NCBI GenBank assembly: GCA_029884335.1 | Contig: JAOUIA010000041.1 | Coordinates: 1 to 33,927, forward strand | DNA from: Betaproteobacteria bacterium | GTDB lineage: Bacteria > Pseudomonadota > Gammaproteobacteria > Burkholderiales > Casimicrobiaceae | Length of the DNA: 33,927 bases | Direction of reading: 5' to 3' | Part shown: positions 1 through 7,452 of the stretch, piece after piece | Position numbering within the stretch: position 1 is the first letter of the stretch | Layout of the letters: each line of letters starts with the position of its first letter | Translations under genes and position numbers: made by a program | Notes under the pieces: generated by a model | What the model saw: the letters and a program-made list of their open reading frames with translations, nothing else | What the model was told of the DNA's origin: nothing | Databases searched by the model: none

Positions 1-130
1 CCCCAAGGGCGAACGAGCCCCGCAGCGCGCAGCGCGGAGGGTAGTCCAATGAGCCCGCAGGGCCGCCCCAAGGGCGAACGAGCCCCGCAGCGCGCAGCGC
101 GGAAGGTGGTCCAATGAGCGCGCAACGCGC
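1..130 (+). repeat. 65-bp direct tandem duplication upstream of the dsrC-like gene
   Basis: Bases 1-65 and 66-130 are two head-to-tail copies, nearly identical over the first ~55 bases (GGAGGGTAG versus GGAAGGTGG in the ribosome-binding region) and then diverging as the second copy enters coding sequence. Each copy carries a purine-rich Shine-Dalgarno stretch and the overlap ATGA. In copy 1 the reading frame from base 2 ends at TGA 50-52, overlapping ATG 49-51. A 22-codon frame from ATG 49 ends at TGA 115-117, overlapping ATG 114 of the dsrC-like gene. The first frame is probably the end of an upstream gene, and the duplication has inserted an extra stop-start junction. Its origin by slippage or unequal recombination is inference. 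Confidence 0.85.
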
Positions 131-482
131 GGCGAAGGTCGACGAGTGGCACGTCGACGTCGACGGCGTCGCGGTGGCGACCGACAGCGAAGGCTACCTC
201 GTCGACCGCTCGCAGTGGTCCGAGGCGTTCGCGCGCGCGCTCGCGCGCTCCGAGGGCCTCGAGCTCACGCCCGCGCACTGGGAGGTGATCCGCTTCCTGC
301 GCGACTACTACGATGCGCACGGCGTGCAGGCGCAGGTGCGCGTGATGATCCGCCACTTCAGCGAGCGCTGGGGACCGGAGCTGGGCTCGAACCACCGCCT
401 GCACGAGATGTTCCCGGGCGGCGGGCCCCAGAAGCAGGGCAACCGGCTGGCGGGGCTGCTGCGCACGAAGGGCGAGCACTGA
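114..482 (+). CDS. DsrC/TusE-family protein lacking the conserved cysteines
   Basis: The 122-aa protein has the DsrC/TusE fold signature: SEGYLVDRSQW near residue 25, LTPAHWEVIRFLRDYY around 51-66, and the C-terminal FPGGGPQKQGNRLAGL. Family DsrC proteins end with FPxGPxKQxCK and a penultimate-cysteine tail. Here the first cysteine position is Asn (QGNRLAG), the tail is RTKGEH, and the protein has no cysteine at all. It therefore cannot carry sulfur as a persulfide or trisulfide like canonical DsrC or TusE. It may be a structural or regulatory paralogue. The start ATG has AAGGTGG six to seven bases upstream, inside the second copy of the 65-bp repeat, and overlaps the TGA of a 22-codon upstream frame. 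It is followed by dsrR- and cobA-like genes. Confidence 0.85.
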   Translation: MSAQRAAKVDEWHVDVDGVAVATDSEGYLVDRSQWSEAFARALARSEGLELTPAHWEVIRFLRDYYDAHGVQAQVRVMIRHFSERWGPELGSNHRLHEMFPGGGPQKQGNRLAGLLRTKGEH

Positions 483-522
483 ATCGCGTCACCGCAACGC
501 ACAGGCAGGTTCCACGTACACG

Positions 523-825
523 ATGATCACCGTCACGCCCAGCGCCGCGCAGCAGATCCGGGAGGCAGCCACGCGCTCCGACGCCGACGAACTCGGGTTG
601 CGCGTCGCCGCGCGACGCGACGCCGACGGCGCGATCCACTACGCGATGGGCTTCGACGAGGCGCGCGGCGACGACCGCGTCGTGACCTCGGAGGGCATCG
701 CGCTCGTCGTCTCCCCGGCGGAGGCCGACCTTCTCGACGGCATGACGATCGACTACGTCGAGTTCGAGCCCGGCGACTTCCGCTTCATCTTCATCAATCC
801 CAACGACCGCACGCCACAGGCCTGA
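523..825 (+). CDS. dsrR: DsrR-like A-type (IscA/HesB-fold) protein without cluster cysteines
   Basis: The 100-aa protein is of the IscA/HesB family: [15 protein letters not shown] at the start, a central [11 protein letters not shown] strand, and [20 protein letters not shown] near the end. IscA proteins bind Fe-S clusters through three cysteines, one central and a CGCG pair after the NPN motif. All are missing here and the protein stops soon after NPND. This is the hallmark of DsrR of the reverse-Dsr operon (Allochromatium type), a cysteine-free IscA homologue needed for Dsr function. Four bases separate it from cobA and 40 from the dsrC-like gene, so co-transcription is likely. The assignment to dsrR rests on cysteine loss plus context. 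A generic HesB-like protein is the alternative. Confidence 0.75.
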   Translation: MITVTPSAAQQIREAATRSDADELGLRVAARRDADGAIHYAMGFDEARGDDRVVTSEGIALVVSPAEADLLDGMTIDYVEFEPGDFRFIFINPNDRTPQA

Positions 826-829
826 CGTC

Positions 830-1666
830 ATGCCCGCCAAGCCCCCTGCGACTCCCCGGCATCCGCCATCGACGCGCGGCGAGGTGTTCCTCGTCGGCGC
901 CGGCCCCGGCGAGCCCGACCTGCTGACGTTGCGCGCCTACCGCCTGATCCGCGGCGCCGAGGTCGTCCTCTACGACCACCTCGTCGCCGATGCGATCCTC
1001 GACCTGCTGCCGCGGGGCGCCGAGCGCATCTACGTCGGCAAGGAGCGCGACCGTCACACGCTGCCGCAGCAGGCGATCAGCGACCTCCTGGTCGAGCACG
1101 CGCGGCGCGGCAAGCGCGTGGTGCGCCTCAAGGGCGGCGACCCCTTCATGTTCGGCCGCGGCGGCGAGGAGATCGAGACGCTCGCGGCGCACGGCGTCCC
1201 GTTCCAGGTCGTCCCCGGCATCACCGCCGCGCTCGGCGTGGCCGCCTACGCGGGCATCCCGCTCACGCATCGCGACTGCGCGCAGTCGTGCGTGTTCGTC
1301 ACCGGCCACCTCAAGGACGGCAGCGCGGACCTCGACTGGGCGGCGCTCGCGCGGCCGCGGCAGACGATCGTCGTCTACATGGGCCTGCTGGGCCTGCCGA
1401 CGCTCTGCGCGAACCTGGTGGCGCACGGCCTGCCCGCGTCCACGCCAGCGGCGATCGTGCAGCAGGGCACGACGGATGCGCAGCGCGTCGTCACGGGGAC
1501 GCTTCAGACGCTGCCCGCGACGGCCATGGCGGCGATGCTGCAGCCGCCCACGCTGATCATCGTCGGCGACGTCGTGCGGCTGCGCGAGAAGCTCGGCTGG
1601 TTCGAGCCGCAGCCGGGCGGCGAGGCGCGGGAGGCGGCGCCCCCCGCGCGGGCGACCGCGCCCTGA
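830..1666 (+). CDS. cobA: Uroporphyrinogen-III C-methyltransferase (SUMT)
   Basis: The 278-aa protein is a tetrapyrrole methylase. It transfers two methyl groups from S-adenosylmethionine to uroporphyrinogen III, giving precorrin-2, the precursor of siroheme and cobalamin. Visible motifs are [15 protein letters not shown] (residues 22-36), the YDHLV segment, [29 protein letters not shown] and the PGITAALG loop. The length fits stand-alone CobA/SUMT rather than the longer CysG fusion. There is no ferrochelatase or dehydrogenase domain, so siroheme completion must be encoded elsewhere. Siroheme is the cofactor of DsrAB, which fits the adjacent dsrR and dsrC-like genes. The C-terminal ~25 residues are Ala/Pro-rich and probably disordered. 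Confidence 0.93.
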   Translation: MPAKPPATPRHPPSTRGEVFLVGAGPGEPDLLTLRAYRLIRGAEVVLYDHLVADAILDLLPRGAERIYVGKERDRHTLPQQAISDLLVEHARRGKRVVRLKGGDPFMFGRGGEEIETLAAHGVPFQVVPGITAALGVAAYAGIPLTHRDCAQSCVFVTGHLKDGSADLDWAALARPRQTIVVYMGLLGLPTLCANLVAHGLPASTPAAIVQQGTTDAQRVVTGTLQTLPATAMAAMLQPPTLIIVGDVVRLREKLGWFEPQPGGEAREAAPPARATAP

Positions 1667-1678
1667 CGCGCGTCAGGG
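1661..1678. terminator. Perfect 18-nt palindrome shared by two convergent stop codons
   Basis: CCCTGACGCGCGTCAGGG is a perfect palindrome that can form a 7-bp stem with a GCGC loop on either strand. The left arm contains the TGA of cobA and the right arm contains the TGA (read on the minus strand) of the response regulator. Both genes therefore end in CCC TGA. There is no T-tract, so use as a bidirectional terminator is inference. Confidence 0.5.
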
Positions 1679-2332
1679 CTGCCCGCCCGCCTCCACGCGG
1701 TGCTGGACCGCGAACACCGCGGCCTCGACGCGCGAAGTCAGGCCGAGCTTGGCGAGGATGTGCCGCACGTGCAGCTTGACCGTCTCGTGGCTGATGTTGA
1801 GCGCCAGCGCGATCGCCTTGTTGCTCTTGCCGCTCGACAGGTGCTGCAGGATCTCGCGCTCGCGCTCGGTCAGCGTGCGCATGTAGTCGGCGCGCGTCGC
1901 GCCGCCCTTGCCCGGCACCAGGAGATCGACGAGCTTGACGGCCATCGTGGGCGCGACGACGACCTCGCCGCGCGCGGTGCGGTAGATGGCGTCGATCACG
2001 TCGTCCGGGTCCATGTCCTTCAGCAGGTAGCCGCGCACCCCGGCGCGCAGCGCGCGCGCAAGGTCGTCCTGCGAGTCGCTCATCGTCAGGATCACCACCG
2101 GCGTGTCGATGCCCTCGGCGCGCAGGCGCGCGAGCAGCGTCAGCCCGTCGATCGGCTGCATGCGCAGGTCGACGATCGCGAGGTCCGGGCGGTGCTCGCG
2201 CAGGAGCTTCGCGACCTCGTCGGGGTTGCCGGTGTTGCCGAGGACCTGGATGTCGCCGCGCGCCTCGAGGAGCTCCGTGAGCCCCCTCCGGCACAATCCG
2301 TGGTCGTCGGCGAGTACGAGCCTGATGGTCAT
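1673..2332 (-). CDS. NarL/FixJ-family response regulator
   Basis: The 219-aa protein has an N-terminal receiver domain: acidic DD at residues 9-10, phospho-acceptor Asp55 in IVDLRM, Thr83, and Lys105 in GYLLKD. A LuxR-type helix-turn-helix follows (LTEREREILQHLSSGKSNK, then the recognition segment SHETVKLHVRHILAKL). The arrangement and length are those of NarL. Its ATG overlaps the stop of the upstream kinase gene (ATGA), so the two are translationally coupled and almost certainly cognate. The kinase resembles NarX, and the pair diverges from soeABC, so control of sulfite-oxidation or respiratory genes is possible but inferred. Confidence 0.92.
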   Translation of the reverse strand: MTIRLVLADDHGLCRRGLTELLEARGDIQVLGNTGNPDEVAKLLREHRPDLAIVDLRMQPIDGLTLLARLRAEGIDTPVVILTMSDSQDDLARALRAGVRGYLLKDMDPDDVIDAIYRTARGEVVVAPTMAVKLVDLLVPGKGGATRADYMRTLTEREREILQHLSSGKSNKAIALALNISHETVKLHVRHILAKLGLTSRVEAAVFAVQHRVEAGGQP

Positions 2333-3558
2333 GTCGACGTCGCTTCCGTTGGCGCGGCCGCGGGGAAGCGCAGGCGCACCGCCGTGCCCCCGGCGGCCAC
2401 GGGGACGACGGCCAGCTCGCCGCCCAGCCTTCGCGCGCGCTCCTGCATGATCGCGATGCCGAAGTGCCCGTTCGCGCCGCGCTCGCCCGCGACCACCGCC
2501 TGGCCGATGCCCACGCCATCGTCCTCGACGGCGACGCGGCAGTCGGCGCCACCGCGCTCGAGCACGACGCGCACGCGGCGCGCCCCGGAGTGCCGCGAGA
2601 CGTTGGCCAGCGCCTCCTGCACGATGTGGAACACCTCGATCTCGCGCGCCGCGGGCAGGGAGAGGTCGGCCATCCGGTTCGCGTACTCGACGGCAATGCC
2701 GGTGCGCTCGCGGAACGACCCGGCCGCCTCGGCCAGCGCAACGTTGAGGCCGCGCGGGTCCATGCGGCTGCGGAAGTACACGATCAGCTCGCGCAGCCGG
2801 TGATGCGAGTCGGTGAGCGTCTCGTCGACGTCCGCGCACAGCTTGATCACGCGGCCCTCGTCGCCTTCCCGCACGGCGTCGCGCAGCAGGCTCATGCGCA
2901 TGCGCATGTAGGTGAGGCCCTGGGCCAGCGTGTCGTGGACCTCGTTGGCCATGAGCTGCCGCTCGGCCATCAGGCCGACGCGCAGGCTCTCGCGGGCGAG
3001 CCGCGCATTGTCGAGCGCGAGGCCGGCCAGGTCGGCGGCGGCGCCGAGGAGCGCGAGGGTGGCCTGGGGCAGCTCGCAGCGCGCCGCGAACATGAGACGG
3101 ACCGATCCGACGCTCGCGCCGCGGTGGCGCAGCGGCAGCGCGACGACGTGCTCGCAGACCGCGCCGAAGGCGTCGGACGGAATCGCCTCCGCGCGGCGGC
3201 ACAGGCGGCTGCGCACGCAGGCGCTGTCGCTGCTGCCGGAGCGCTCGCACGCTTCGCACCAGGCCGCGAACGCGTCCCCTGCCCGCTCGATTCCTGCAGC
3301 CTGCGCGCGCGGTCCTGCATCGGGAGCACTGGCGATGACGGAGAGCTCGCCGACGCCAAGCGTTCCCGCCGTCGCCCCGGCGACGCGGATCAACGCCGCG
3401 AGCGTGGGCTCGAGCAGCGCCTGCAGGTCGTCTCCGGAAGCGGCAGTGCCGGTCACGGGGACCGGAGCGGCGGACCGGGCATCCGGCGATCGCGGCCCGG
3501 TCCCGCGCCCACCCGCGCCGGGAACCGCGCCCGCCCGACGTTGCACCAGGTTCGACAC
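2329..3558 (-). CDS. NarX-like soluble GAF sensor histidine kinase
   Basis: The 409-aa protein has no membrane segment. It contains a GAF-like sensor region (residues ~40-190), a HisKA_3 dimerisation domain with the NarX-style box NEVHDTLAQGL (phospho-His208), and a HATPase domain (N-box around QEALANVSRHSGA, G-box DDGVGIG, then GHFGIAIMQERA). The sensor holds a cysteine group C101-x2-C104-x9-C114-x5-C120, suggestive of a metal or redox site. GTG 3558 is chosen as start because GGAGGAG lies seven bases upstream; a TTG at 3609 would add an Arg/Pro-rich leader. The stop overlaps the regulator start. The ligand or signal is unknown. Confidence 0.88.
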   Translation of the reverse strand: MSNLVQRRAGAVPGAGGRGTGPRSPDARSAAPVPVTGTAASGDDLQALLEPTLAALIRVAGATAGTLGVGELSVIASAPDAGPRAQAAGIERAGDAFAAWCEACERSGSSDSACVRSRLCRRAEAIPSDAFGAVCEHVVALPLRHRGASVGSVRLMFAARCELPQATLALLGAAADLAGLALDNARLARESLRVGLMAERQLMANEVHDTLAQGLTYMRMRMSLLRDAVREGDEGRVIKLCADVDETLTDSHHRLRELIVYFRSRMDPRGLNVALAEAAGSFRERTGIAVEYANRMADLSLPAAREIEVFHIVQEALANVSRHSGARRVRVVLERGGADCRVAVEDDGVGIGQAVVAGERGANGHFGIAIMQERARRLGGELAVVPVAAGGTAVRLRFPAAAPTEATST

Positions 3559-3617
3559 CCGCCCGCTCCTCCGTCCTGACCGGGGCGGCCGCGGCCGCGG
3601 ACCCCGCAAAACATGGC

Positions 3618-3646
3618 ATTATCCTGCCACCCCCGCCCCATCGCAA
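3618..3646 (-). promoter_or_regulatory. Candidate sigma-70-type promoter for the kinase-regulator pair
   Basis: On the minus strand TTGCGA (bases 3646-3641) is followed by 17 bases and then GATAAT (3623-3618). This is a good -35/-10 arrangement. Transcription would start near 3611, giving a leader of about 50 bases before GTG 3558 with its GGAGGAG site. It lies in the 254-bp divergent region shared with soeA. No equally good plus-strand promoter was found there. Confidence 0.5.
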
Positions 3647-3812
3647 GGAACGTCCGCCCCGCGCGGAAACCGCCCGTTTCGCGCGCATTCGGCACCCCGG
3701 CGCGCAGCGCTCGCGAGCCACTCCCCAATGCGGTTATAGACAGTCCGGTCGCGCGATTGCCATAAACGGACGACGCCGCGGCGCGAGCCCCGGCGGCACG
3801 CACTCGTTCCCG

Positions 3813-6716
3813 ATGCCTCCGCCACCGCTTCACGACCCGCTCGCGCCGCCGCTCCCCGGCGCCGGGACCGCGATCCGCAACACCACGTGCTACATGTGCG
3901 CGTGCCGCTGCGGCATCCGCGTGCACCTCGCCGACGGCGAGGTCCGCTACATCGACGGCAACCCCGACCATCCGCTCAACAAGGGCGTGATCTGCGCGAA
4001 GGGCAGCTCGGGCATCATGAAGCAGTACTCGCCCGCGCGCCTCACGCGCCCGCTGAAGCGCAAGCCCGGCGCCGAGCGCGGTGCGGGCGAATTCGAGGCG
4101 ATCTCCTGGGACGAGGCCTTCGCGCTGCTCGAGGAACGCCTTGCCCGGATCCGCTCGACGGACCCGCGCCGCTTCGCGCTCTTCACCGGCCGCGACCAGA
4201 TGCAGGCGCTGACCGGCCTGTTCGCGCGGCAGTTCGGCACGCCGAACTACGCGGCGCACGGCGGCTTCTGCTCCGTCAACATGGCCGCCGGGATGATCTA
4301 CACGATCGGCGGCTCGTTCTGGGAGTTCGGCGGTCCCGACCTCGAGCGCGCGAAGCTGTTCGTGATGATCGGCACCGCGGAGGACCACCACAGCAACCCG
4401 CTCAAGATCGCGATCGCCAAGTTCAAGCGCGACGGCGGGCGGTTCGTCTCGATCAACCCGGTGCGCACCGGCTACTCGGCGATCGCCGACGAGTGGATGC
4501 CGATCCGCCCCGGGACCGACGGCGCGCTGCTGCTCGCGCTGATCCACGAGCTCGTCGCGCTCGGCCTGTACGACCGCGACTTCCTGGTGCGCTACACGAA
4601 CGCCGGCCAGCTCGTGAACACGGACGAGCGCAACGACGAGTTCGGCATGTTCGTGCGCACGGAGGTGCCGAAGGAGGAAGGCTGCTTCGATCCGCAGAAC
4701 AAGCTGTGGTGGGATCGCGCGACGAACCGGCCGGTCGTCACGCACGCGGAGGGCGCCGACCCGTTCCTGCTGGGCGAATTCCGCCTCTCCGACGGCACCG
4801 CCGTCAAGCCAGCGTTCCAGCTGCTGAAGGAGCGCGTCGACGCCTACACGCCCGAGTGGGCCGCCGGCGTCACCGGCATTCCCGCGGACGCGATCCGCCG
4901 GCTCGCGCACGAGATGGGCGTCACGGCGCGCGACCAGAAGATCGAGCTGCCCATCGCGTGGACCGACATCTGGGGCAGGGAGCACGAGACGGTGACCGGC
5001 AACCCGGTCGCCTTCCACGCGATGCGAGGCCTGGCCGCGCACTCGAACGGCTTCCACACGATCCGCGCGCTCGCGATCCTGATGACGCTGCTCGGCACGA
5101 TCGACCGGCCGGGCGGGTTCCGCCACAAGGCGCCGTTCCCGCGCCCGATCCCGCCGTGCGCGAAGACGCCCAACACGCCGCTCGCGATCAAGCCGGACCA
5201 CCCGCTCGACGGCCTCGCGCTCGGCTGGCCCGCCGAGCCCGACGACCTCTTCGTCGACGAGAACGGCGCGCCGGTGCGCATCGACAAGGCGTTCTCGTGG
5301 GAGTACCCGCTCGCCGTGCACGGGATGATGCACGACGTGGTCACCAATGCGTGGCGCGGCGACCCCTACCCGATCGACACGCTGCTGCTGTTCATGGCCA
5401 ACATGGCCTGGAACTCGACGATGAACACCGTCGAGGTCCGGAAGATGCTCAACGACAGGGGCGACGACGGCGAGTACAAGATCCCGTTCCTCGTCGTCTG
5501 CGACGCCTTCCAGTCGGAGACGACGGCCTTCGCCGACCTCGTGCTGCCGGACACGACGTACCTCGAGCGGCACGACGTGATGTCGATGCTCGACCGGCCG
5601 ATCTCCGAGTTCGAGGGGCCGGTCGACTCGGTGCGCATCCCCGTCGTGCCGCCCACCGGCGAGTGCAAGCCGTTCCAGGAGGTGCTGATCGAGCTCGCCG
5701 GCCGCCTGAAGCTGCCCGCGTTCGTGCGCCCCGACGGCACGCGCCGCTTCCGCGACTACCCCGACTTCATCGTCAACTACGAGACCGAACCGGGCTCCGG
5801 CATCGGCTTCCTCTCGGGGTGGCGCGGCAAGGGCGGCGAGAAGTTCATGCGCGGCGAGCCTAATCCGCGGCAGTGGGAGATGTACGCGCAGAACAACTGC
5901 ATCTTCCAGTACCGGCTGCCGCCGTCCTACCAGTACATGCGCAACTGGAACAAGGGCTACCTCGAGTGGTCGCAGCGCAACCGCATCCAGCGCTACGCCG
6001 AGCCGATCCTCGTGCACCTCTACTCCGAGGTGCTGCAGAAGTTCCGGCTGGCCGCCCGCGGCAAGGGCATGTCGCGCAAGCCGCCCGCGCACCTCGCGGC
6101 GCGCATCGACACGTTCTTCGATCCGTTGCCGTTCTACTACGAGCCGCTCGAGGCCCAGCGCACCGACCGCACGCGCTACCCGCTGGCCGCGGTGACGCAG
6201 CGGCCGATGGCGATGTACCACTCGTGGGACTCGCAGAACGCGTGGCTGCGGCAGATCCACGCGCACAACCACCTCTACGTGAACCCGAAGGTGGCGCGCG
6301 CAGCCGGCATCGAGGACGGCGCGTGGATGTGGGTCGAGTCGCCGTGGGGCAAGGTGCGCTGCATCTGCAAGCACTCCGAGGCGGTCGAGCCGGGCACCGT
6401 GTGGACGTGGAACGCGATCGGCAAGGCGGACGGCGCCTGGCGGCTCGCCCCCGACGCCAACGAGTCCGAGCTCGGCTTCCTGCTCAATCACCTCATCAGC
6501 GACGAGCTGCCCGACGGCGCGGGGGGCCGCATCTCGAATTCCGACCCGATCACCGGGCAGGCGGCGTGGTACGACGTGCGCGTGCGCATCTACCCCGCCG
6601 CGGCCGACGAGCCGCGCGAGACGTGGCCGCGCTTCGCGGCGGTCCCCGCCGCGCCCGGCACCGGTTCGACGCCACGGCTGCTCGCGTACTTTGCGCGGCG
6701 CAAGGCCCGGCCGTGA
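3813..6716 (+). CDS. soeA: Sulfite dehydrogenase (quinone), molybdopterin subunit SoeA
   Basis: The 967-aa protein belongs to the DMSO-reductase/PSR family of bis-MGD molybdoenzymes. It begins with an Fe4S4-binding segment, C26-x2-C29-x3-C33 with C61 in GVICAKG, followed by molybdopterin-binding domains (for example GRDQMQALTG, IGTAEDHHSNP, and C-terminal ITGQAAWYDVRV). There is no Tat signal, so the enzyme is cytoplasmic like SoeA, unlike periplasmic DmsA or PsrA. SoeABC oxidises sulfite to sulfate and sends electrons to the quinone pool. The gene overlaps soeB (GTGA) and is followed by soeC and sat, which supports the SoeA call. A related tetrathionate, polysulfide or thiosulfate reductase is the less likely alternative. 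Confidence 0.88.
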   Translation: MPPPPLHDPLAPPLPGAGTAIRNTTCYMCACRCGIRVHLADGEVRYIDGNPDHPLNKGVICAKGSSGIMKQYSPARLTRPLKRKPGAERGAGEFEAISWDEAFALLEERLARIRSTDPRRFALFTGRDQMQALTGLFARQFGTPNYAAHGGFCSVNMAAGMIYTIGGSFWEFGGPDLERAKLFVMIGTAEDHHSNPLKIAIAKFKRDGGRFVSINPVRTGYSAIADEWMPIRPGTDGALLLALIHELVALGLYDRDFLVRYTNAGQLVNTDERNDEFGMFVRTEVPKEEGCFDPQNKLWWDRATNRPVVTHAEGADPFLLGEFRLSDGTAVKPAFQLLKERVDAYTPEWAAGVTGIPADAIRRLAHEMGVTARDQKIELPIAWTDIWGREHETVTGNPVAFHAMRGLAAHSNGFHTIRALAILMTLLGTIDRPGGFRHKAPFPRPIPPCAKTPNTPLAIKPDHPLDGLALGWPAEPDDLFVDENGAPVRIDKAFSWEYPLAVHGMMHDVVTNAWRGDPYPIDTLLLFMANMAWNSTMNTVEVRKMLNDRGDDGEYKIPFLVVCDAFQSETTAFADLVLPDTTYLERHDVMSMLDRPISEFEGPVDSVRIPVVPPTGECKPFQEVLIELAGRLKLPAFVRPDGTRRFRDYPDFIVNYETEPGSGIGFLSGWRGKGGEKFMRGEPNPRQWEMYAQNNCIFQYRLPPSYQYMRNWNKGYLEWSQRNRIQRYAEPILVHLYSEVLQKFRLAARGKGMSRKPPAHLAARIDTFFDPLPFYYEPLEAQRTDRTRYPLAAVTQRPMAMYHSWDSQNAWLRQIHAHNHLYVNPKVARAAGIEDGAWMWVESPWGKVRCICKHSEAVEPGTVWTWNAIGKADGAWRLAPDANESELGFLLNHLISDELPDGAGGRISNSDPITGQAAWYDVRVRIYPAAADEPRETWPRFAAVPAAPGTGSTPRLLAYFARRKARP

Positions 6717-7444
6717 CCCAGCTCGCGCTCGTCATCGACCTCAACGTGTGCGTGGGCTGCCACGCGTGCGTGACGAGCTGCAAGGAGTGGAACACCTCGG
6801 GCTCCGCGGGCCCGCTCGCGGACACGATGCCCTACGGCAAGGACCCGTCGGGCGCGTTCTTCAACCGCGTGCAGACCTTCGAGGTCGGCGAGTTCCCGGA
6901 TACGCAGACCGTGCACTTCCCGAAGTCGTGCCTGCACTGCGAGGACCCGCCGTGCGTGCCCGTGTGCCCGACCGGCGCGTCCTACAAGCGCAAGGAGGAC
7001 GGCATCGTCCTCGTCGACTACGACAAGTGCATCGGCTGCAAGTACTGCTCGTGGGCCTGCCCGTACGGCGCGCGCGAGCTCGACCCGGTGCGCAAGGTGA
7101 TGACCAAGTGCACGCTGTGCGTCGACCGCATCTACGACCGCACGCGGCCGGAGGCCGAACGCAAGCCGGCCTGCGTGCTCGCCTGCCCGACCTCGGCGCG
7201 CCTGTTCGGCGACATCCACGACCCCCAGTCGCAGGTGTCGCAGGCGATCCGCGACAACGCCGGCTACGCGCTGATGCCCGAGTGGGGGACGCACCCGGCG
7301 AACCACTACCTGCCGCGCCGGCGCACGAGCGCACGCATCCACGAGGACGAGCTCACGCGCGCCGACAACCCGCTCAAGGTCGACGGCCTGCTGCCGCGAC
7401 CGCCCAAGTCCGACCCGTCGCTCGACGACGTGATGTCCTGGTAG
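6713..7444 (+). CDS. soeB: Sulfite dehydrogenase iron-sulfur subunit SoeB
   Basis: The 243-aa DmsB/NrfC-type electron-transfer protein has cysteine groups for four Fe4S4 clusters: C13/C16/C19/C23, C73/C76/C81/C85, C106/C109/C112/C116, and C133/C136/C154/C158. It would pass electrons from SoeA to the membrane subunit SoeC. It has no signal peptide, in line with a cytoplasmic enzyme. The start GTG 6713 shares bases with the soeA stop, which indicates translational coupling; the match to family N-termini (LALVIDLNVCVGCHAC) begins immediately after it. The C-terminus ends in SLDDVMSW. Confidence 0.9.
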   Translation: MTQLALVIDLNVCVGCHACVTSCKEWNTSGSAGPLADTMPYGKDPSGAFFNRVQTFEVGEFPDTQTVHFPKSCLHCEDPPCVPVCPTGASYKRKEDGIVLVDYDKCIGCKYCSWACPYGARELDPVRKVMTKCTLCVDRIYDRTRPEAERKPACVLACPTSARLFGDIHDPQSQVSQAIRDNAGYALMPEWGTHPANHYLPRRRTSARIHEDELTRADNPLKVDGLLPRPPKSDPSLDDVMSW

Positions 7445-7452
7445 GTCCCGCC

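Noticed and set aside
1-130. Start of a CRISPR array
   Set aside because: Only two copies, directly abutting without spacers, and containing ribosome-binding and start signals.
3559-3609. Longer N-terminus of the histidine kinase from TTG 3609
   Set aside because: The extension is Arg/Pro-rich. GTG 3558 has a well-placed GGAGGAG, which would be wasted if translation began upstream.
3453-6491. 1012-aa minus-strand open frame
   Set aside because: It is the antisense of soeA. Its composition (Arg/Val/Asp/Glu/His-rich, no motifs) is that expected opposite a GC-rich gene, while the plus strand encodes a full molybdoenzyme.
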